Shown here: positions 4,396-8,073 of the stretch, in pieces
How the letters are laid out: every line of letters starts with the position of its first letter
Numbering within the stretch: the stretch's first letter is position 1
NCBI RefSeq assembly: GCF_001279525.1
Contig: NZ_LGDY01000167.1
Coordinates: 1 to 8,073 of the forward strand
Length of the DNA stretch: 8,073 nt
Origin: Nocardia sp. NRRL S-836
Lineage (GTDB): Bacteria; Actinomycetota; Actinomycetes; Mycobacteriales; Pseudonocardiaceae
Reading direction: 5' to 3'
Notes under the pieces: model-generated
Databases searched by the model: none
What the model saw: the letters and a program-made list of their open reading frames with translations, nothing else
What the model was told of the DNA's origin: nothing
Position numbers and translations under genes: made by a program

Positions 4396-7176
4396 TTATG
4401 GGTGGCACGGCTTGCGGTAGGGCAAATCGGTCGGCATGAGTCGCCGCCATTGTGTCTCGGAGATCGGTTCGCCGACGCCGTTGCACAGCCTGCGCAATGC
4501 TGCGGAGACGTCGAGGTCCCAGATGTCGACGGCGCCGTGCTGGGTGGTGACGGCAAGCTTGTCGTTGCCCACGAAGCGGATGTCGCTGCTCGCGCCGTTG
4601 CCGACGTGGAAGACCAGGGCTGTGATGGGTTCACCGTCGTTGAGGTCGTAGACCCGGATGGTGCGGTCGCGGCCCAGCGTCGCGATGCGTTGTGCGTTGG
4701 GGCTCAGAACGATGTCGTAGACATCGCCGGTGTCATCGATGGCGGCCGTCTGTGTGAGTTGAAGAGACTGGCCGTTCTCCTCGATCTGCCACAGTCGCAC
4801 CGAGCCGTCACGGGCAGCGCTGGCGATGACCGCGCCGTCGACGCTCGTGGCAACCTGCTGAATCTGGAACGTGTGTCCGGATCCGCCAGCAATTCGTGCG
4901 CTGTACTGGGGGTTCGACACGTCCCACAGCTCGAGGTACTTCGAGCCGCCGACCGCCACTACCGCGCGTTGGGCCGGCAGGAACGCCATGGACCAGCCGA
5001 CCACGGGCATCGGATGTCCGCTCCCCCTCTGGCTGGTGGTCTCGTACAGGTTGATCGCGTCGAAAGCCTGGACGACAGCGAAAAGGCGGCCGTCACGGCT
5101 GAATTCGACGTCGGTTGCTGTGGTCTGTCCTGGCCATTGCCGTACTGGTGCGAGGGCGTTCTTGCTGTCCAGTAGTCGTATGCTTTTCTCGTCCGCGGTC
5201 GCGAGGCGTGTGCCGTCCGGGCTGAACGCCAAGCCGACCTCCTGTTCCGCAGGTTGGTTCGCCAGCGGTTTCGGGTTCTGCGGGTCGGCAACGTCCCAGA
5301 GCCGCAGGGTGCGGCCGCCGACGCTGGCCACGTACCGGCCGTCGGCGCTGACCGTCAGGCCGGTCACTCTGCCGGCATGTCCGGTCAGTGCGGCGATCGC
5401 GCGGGGCTCGCGAGGGTCGGCGGTGTTCCAGATGCGGACTGTGCCGCCTGGGATTCCTCTGCCACGGGGGCCGGCGTTGGCTCCGGGTGTGGCGACTGCG
5501 ATGTTGTTGCCGTTCGGGCTGAACGTCAGTTGGTCGGCGTTGCTGGAGTCCCAGTCCGGTAACGGGAGTTCAGCGGCCAGTACAGGTTGTTGGGCCACGT
5601 TCCACAGCCTGACGAAGCCGTCGCCACCCACAGCGGCGACCTGGTCCCGTGCTCCGAAGGCAACGTGTTCGGCCTGGATCTTTCCCTTGGGTTGGGGCAG
5701 TACGACCGGATTGCCCCCGCCCACATTGGACACGCGGAGCTCGTCCTCCGCTCTTGTGACCAACCTGGTGCCGTCCGGAGAGATGTCGAAGCGCTGGACA
5801 CCACCGAGTTCAGCACCTGTCTTGTGAGGTGCCCGCGGATCGGAGACGTCCCACGTCCGCACAGTGGAGTCGTACTGCCCGGACATCGTGACGAGCACGT
5901 TTCCGGTGGAGGGGAAACGCACGTCGAACCGGAGCGGGTCAGCGGCCTCGATCTGCTGCTGCGTCAGGACGTTCCCGGAGTCCGAGTCCCACAAGCGCAG
6001 TGTGCCGTCATCGCTGCCGCTGGCGAGGACCTTCCCGCCGGGGCTGAAACTGAGGGACTTCACGCTGTTCTGGTGGCCGGTGAGAGTGCTCCCTTTCACG
6101 GGTGCCCGAGGGTTGCTGACGTCCCACAGCATGACGTCGTTCGCGTGCGCGACGGCGAGGCGTCGCGAGGTGCTGTCGAACGCGACCGCGGAGATCTGCC
6201 GTTTCGTGTCCAGCGACCACTCGGATTGAAGGCTCAGCGTGGCGGTGTCGTAGAGCCATACGTGGGAGATGACCTCTTGTTGCCCGCCCACGGCTGATCG
6301 GCCGGATCGGGCGAGGGCAAGCAGGCTGCCGCCGGGGCTGTAGGCCAGTGCGCTGACGTCAGCGTGGATCTCCTGGGCGATCTGGCCGCCCGAGATGACG
6401 GCAGACTCGACTTGCGGTGTGGGTTTGAGCTGATGGGCGGCGGCGATCAGCTGGCGTGCCAAGCCGGGCTGGGTGTCCTGGATCGTGCTGGCTTCGGCGA
6501 CGAGCTGGTCGGCCAGCGCCGTGTTGCGTTGGTCGAGTGCGGTGGCGCGCTGGACGGAAGCGATCAACGCCGCGACCACCGCCACTGCGGTGAGCACCGA
6601 CAGCCCGCTCCAGGACAGCCGTCGGAACCGTCTCGCGCGGCGGTGCTGCCGCACGTCCTCGCCGATTAGTTCGTCCTTGTCGCGGTTCTGCAATGCCGAC
6701 GACAGGGTCGCGATCGCGTCGAGGAACTCGGGGCTGCGCAGGTCGAGTGAACCGCTGAGGTTGATCCATGATGGCTCGTCGGTGAACCAGCCGCGCAGCA
6801 CCCGCGGCAGAGCTGTGGTCCGTTCCCAGTTGAAGTCGCCCTTCCCGTCGTCCCACGCGATCTCGCCGTCGGCCAGGACGATGAGGAGGGGCCGTTTGGG
6901 TGTGTTCTTGATCCAGTGCTCGACCTCGCGGCGGACCCATACCGAGTTCGCCGATCCCGGTGACGCCAGCAGTACGAGGCACCGCGACGCGTTCAGCGCC
7001 GCCTCGATGCTGGGCCACAGTCCTTCGGATGCGGGCAAGCTGCGTCGATCGCAGAACACCCGCAGCGCGCGCAGCCTGAACGCCGGCCGTGCGAAGCCGT
7101 GCAGGCCGTCACGCACCGCAGGTCCGAGCTGTCCATCCGCCGCGTGGTTGTAGGAGATGAACGCGTCGTACTTCAC
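4396..7176 (-). CDS. TIR domain - transmembrane - WD40 double-propeller protein
   Basis: A 926-residue protein starting at GTG 7176-7174 (KYDAFISYN follows at once, the usual start of a TIR domain) and ending at TAA 4398-4396. Residues 1-90 are the TIR domain: DAFISYN box 4-10, VFCDRRSL 40-47, helix LWPSIEAALNASR 53-65, VLLASPGS 68-75 and REVEHW 83-88. The helix where TIR NADases carry the catalytic Glu reads W54-P55-S56-I57-E58, so that Glu is shifted or absent. Residues about 91-185 are a linker ending in a basic stretch (RQHRRARRFRR). A single membrane helix lies at about 190-208 (SGLSVLTAVAVVAALIASV), then a helical linker (ALADQLVAEAS, LARQLIAAAHQL). From about 270 there are some 14 WD blades, ending at WLYD 307, MLWD 349, RLWD 394, RTWD 440, RVSN 481, RLWN 523, RIWN 581, RLWD 625, RLLD 667, NLYE 709, ELWD 749, RLWQ 794, RVYD 841 and DIWD 884. 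That is enough for two seven-bladed propellers. The basic flank suggests a cytoplasmic TIR and outside propellers (inference). Its start overlaps the upstream gene's stop, so the two are translationally coupled. TIR domains signal through self-assembly or by cleaving or modifying NAD; the trigger sensed here is unknown. Confidence 0.9.
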   Translation of the reverse strand: MKYDAFISYNHAADGQLGPAVRDGLHGFARPAFRLRALRVFCDRRSLPASEGLWPSIEAALNASRCLVLLASPGSANSVWVRREVEHWIKNTPKRPLLIVLADGEIAWDDGKGDFNWERTTALPRVLRGWFTDEPSWINLSGSLDLRSPEFLDAIATLSSALQNRDKDELIGEDVRQHRRARRFRRLSWSGLSVLTAVAVVAALIASVQRATALDQRNTALADQLVAEASTIQDTQPGLARQLIAAAHQLKPTPQVESAVISGGQIAQEIHADVSALAYSPGGSLLALARSGRSAVGGQQEVISHVWLYDTATLSLQSEWSLDTKRQISAVAFDSTSRRLAVAHANDVMLWDVSNPRAPVKGSTLTGHQNSVKSLSFSPGGKVLASGSDDGTLRLWDSDSGNVLTQQQIEAADPLRFDVRFPSTGNVLVTMSGQYDSTVRTWDVSDPRAPHKTGAELGGVQRFDISPDGTRLVTRAEDELRVSNVGGGNPVVLPQPKGKIQAEHVAFGARDQVAAVGGDGFVRLWNVAQQPVLAAELPLPDWDSSNADQLTFSPNGNNIAVATPGANAGPRGRGIPGGTVRIWNTADPREPRAIAALTGHAGRVTGLTVSADGRYVASVGGRTLRLWDVADPQNPKPLANQPAEQEVGLAFSPDGTRLATADEKSIRLLDSKNALAPVRQWPGQTTATDVEFSRDGRLFAVVQAFDAINLYETTSQRGSGHPMPVVGWSMAFLPAQRAVVAVGGSKYLELWDVSNPQYSARIAGGSGHTFQIQQVATSVDGAVIASAARDGSVRLWQIEENGQSLQLTQTAAIDDTGDVYDIVLSPNAQRIATLGRDRTIRVYDLNDGEPITALVFHVGNGASSDIRFVGNDKLAVTTQHGAVDIWDLDVSAALRRLCNGVGEPISETQWRRLMPTDLPYRKPCHP

Positions 7177-7841
7177 AAGGCCTCTTCGATCTTCTCAGTC
7201 TGTACCTTCACCCACATCTCGATGGGGTCTTTCAACTCGCTGGGCTGGTTGCCGGTGCGATAGCCGTAGTCGAAATGAGTGACCGCCTGCACGACAACAG
7301 AGCCGACGCGCACCGTCACGACCGAACCCGACTTGCCGGCGAAGACAACGCTCTCGTCACCAGCACGTGGCACTACCTGTTCAGCCGCGCCACCCACGAG
7401 CTTCCGGGTCTGCTCCACCATGGCCCGCCACGCCTTCCGCGCAGCACCGTTGCCGTCGTAGGCGAGCACGAGCGAACTGATGCGGGAGTCGACGTTCTTC
7501 TCGTTCGCAAAGCCGACGATGCCCATCCCAAGTAGGCCGTCACAGGCCCACGGGTCGTCGTTTGCCCGATACACCTGGCATTGCCGATCCAACTTCTCGC
7601 CGATGAGCACGGCCCTGCCCTCGACGTCGTCGCCTGGCGGGCCCAGCACCGTCACGACGCCCCGATTGGCCAGATATCCGGGCACATCGGCCTTGGTCGG
7701 CAGTGCCTTCTCCAGCCCCTCGCGATCAAGCGTCCGGTCCCCGGACACGACCACACCGACCACGGCCACGGCCACGGCCACGGCCACGGCCACGAGCAAC
7801 GCTCCGAGCACCACGAGTGTCGAACGTCTACGCGATGTCAC
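7173..7841 (-). CDS. Single-pass membrane protein with exported domain, coupled to TIR-WD40 gene
   Basis: About 222 residues from GTG 7841-7839 to TGA 7175-7173. A short basic N-terminus (TSRRRS) precedes a hydrophobic helix at residues 8-33 containing an AV-repeat run, followed by an exported domain of about 190 residues. This includes LEKALPTKADVPGY (44-56), two cysteines C88 and C100 that could pair, and a C-terminal GDESVVFAGKSG...VTVRVGSVVVQAVTH strand region (161-189). That style recalls actinobacterial membrane-anchored or lipoprotein sensor domains of the PknH-extracellular type, but I cannot assign a family; there is no lipobox. In-frame GTGs also occur at 7895, 7865 and 7844; I prefer 7841 because GGGGG sits a few bases before it and no upstream GTG has a better site. 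Its stop overlaps the next GTG as GTGA. First gene of the operon; probably a partner, ligand sensor or anchor for the TIR-WD40 protein (inference). Confidence 0.75.
   Translation of the reverse strand: MTSRRRSTLVVLGALLVAVAVAVAVAVVGVVVSGDRTLDREGLEKALPTKADVPGYLANRGVVTVLGPPGDDVEGRAVLIGEKLDRQCQVYRANDDPWACDGLLGMGIVGFANEKNVDSRISSLVLAYDGNGAARKAWRAMVEQTRKLVGGAAEQVVPRAGDESVVFAGKSGSVVTVRVGSVVVQAVTHFDYGYRTGNQPSELKDPIEMWVKVQTEKIEEAL
7761..7794. repeat. Hexanucleotide microsatellite (CACGGC, 5.7 copies) within a membrane helix
   Basis: Five perfect CACGGC units at 7761-7790 plus CACG at 7791-7794. On the minus strand this is GTG GCC repeated, encoding Val-Ala pairs in the membrane helix of the 222-residue protein. 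Slippage would add or remove two residues from the helix without a frameshift. Confidence 0.9.
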
Positions 7842-7974
7842 CACCCCCGCACGATAGGGTTTCACCCGCTGCCAACCGTTCGAAAGCCAAATCACCTGAT
7901 CAGAGGACTCACCTGCGGCTAGCGCCGCAAGCCCGGCAGCGGTTGTCGGCCAGTTACAGGAGAAGACAACCAGA
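7842..7974 (-). promoter_or_regulatory. Upstream region of the membrane-protein / TIR-WD40 operon
   Basis: The only space for a promoter of the two-gene operon. It contains an interrupted palindrome TGCGGC-TAGC-GCCGCA at 7914-7929, an 8-base palindrome CTGATCAG at 7896-7903, and TCACCTG twice (7892-7898 and 7909-7915), all possible operator elements. On the minus strand, TATCGT ends six bases before GTG 7844, so a leaderless transcript is conceivable. No convincing -35 box lies at 17-18 bases. Individual site calls are weak; that the region carries the control elements follows from its position. Confidence 0.35.
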
Positions 7975-8073
7975 TGAGGTTCCCCCGATAACTCGGAGGG
8001 TTGGTTACCTGGCTCCGGATGAGGATGCCGGGATGATAGATGGCTGGAGTTGGTCGGCGTGCCAGGCGGCCTC
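7975..8073 (-). repeat. Right copy of the 99-bp perfect terminal inverted repeat
   Basis: This is the exact reverse complement of bases 1-99. The possible gene tail found in the left copy is here on the minus strand, stopping at 8007-8005. The inner flank just inside this copy has no similarity to the inner flank of the left copy, and I see no target-site duplication. It lies about 130 bases upstream of the first gene of the membrane-protein/TIR-WD40 operon, so an outward promoter in the repeated element could affect that operon (speculative). Confidence 0.95.

Noticed and set aside
4095..4634. First ~180 codons of the longest open frame that continues into RHS
   Set aside because: Ser/Arg/Pro-rich non-RHS translation, overlapping the end of the TIR-WD40 gene in another frame on the same strand; treated as spurious read-through.
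4871..5827. 318-codon and other long plus-strand frames across 4357-7153
   Set aside because: Antisense shadows of the TIR-WD40 gene in GC-rich DNA, with no ribosome binding sites or recognisable domains.
7761..7794. Phase-variable on/off switch at the microsatellite
   Set aside because: The unit is six bases, so slippage cannot shift the frame; only helix length can change.
1..8073. CRISPR array, tRNA, rRNA or riboswitch
   Set aside because: No regularly spaced direct repeats, cloverleaf, rRNA segment or recognisable riboswitch core seen on either strand.

Overview
The window is high-GC DNA with strongly G/C-ending codons, GTG starts and hairpins without T-tracts. With an actinobacterial-style RHS protein and a TIR-WD40 protein, this suggests an actinomycete, perhaps of the Pseudonocardiales or Streptomycetales (inference from style; no ribosomal or housekeeping marker is present). 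All intact genes lie on the minus strand and read right to left.

Edges: the first 99 and last 99 bases are perfect inverted copies of each other and diverge at the 100th base. A perfect repeat of odd length sitting exactly at both sequence ends is what a de Bruijn assembly produces when a contig stops at a longer repeat. The locus therefore probably lies between two oppositely oriented copies of a repeated element, perhaps an insertion sequence, whose bodies are outside the window.

Right part (about 7841 to 4396): a two-gene operon. A 222-residue protein with one N-terminal membrane helix and an exported domain with two cysteines overlaps by a GTGA junction with a 926-residue TIR - transmembrane - WD40 protein. 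The latter has about 14 WD blades, enough for two seven-bladed propellers. The layout suggests a membrane sensor or signalling pair, possibly with a defence role (inference).

Middle (about 4094 to 1455): after a roughly 300-base spacer with a strong hairpin come about 817 residues of YD-repeat and RHS core sequence with no credible start codon, so it is a 5'-truncated or displaced RHS gene. Past the closing DPTG motif it carries a glycine/alanine-rich hydrophobic tip of about 100 residues. Eighteen bases later, behind a good ribosome binding site, is a previously uncalled 55-residue two-helix membrane protein, followed by a terminator-like hairpin. This is the layout of a polymorphic toxin tip and its immunity gene. 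The hydrophobic tip and membrane-embedded partner point to a membrane-active toxin (inference).

Left part (100 to 1403): no intact gene. It holds a decayed gene at about 480-915 (one in-frame stop, one frameshift) and unassignable sequence. Overall this is an accessory island with two conflict-type modules next to gene debris, bounded by repeats.
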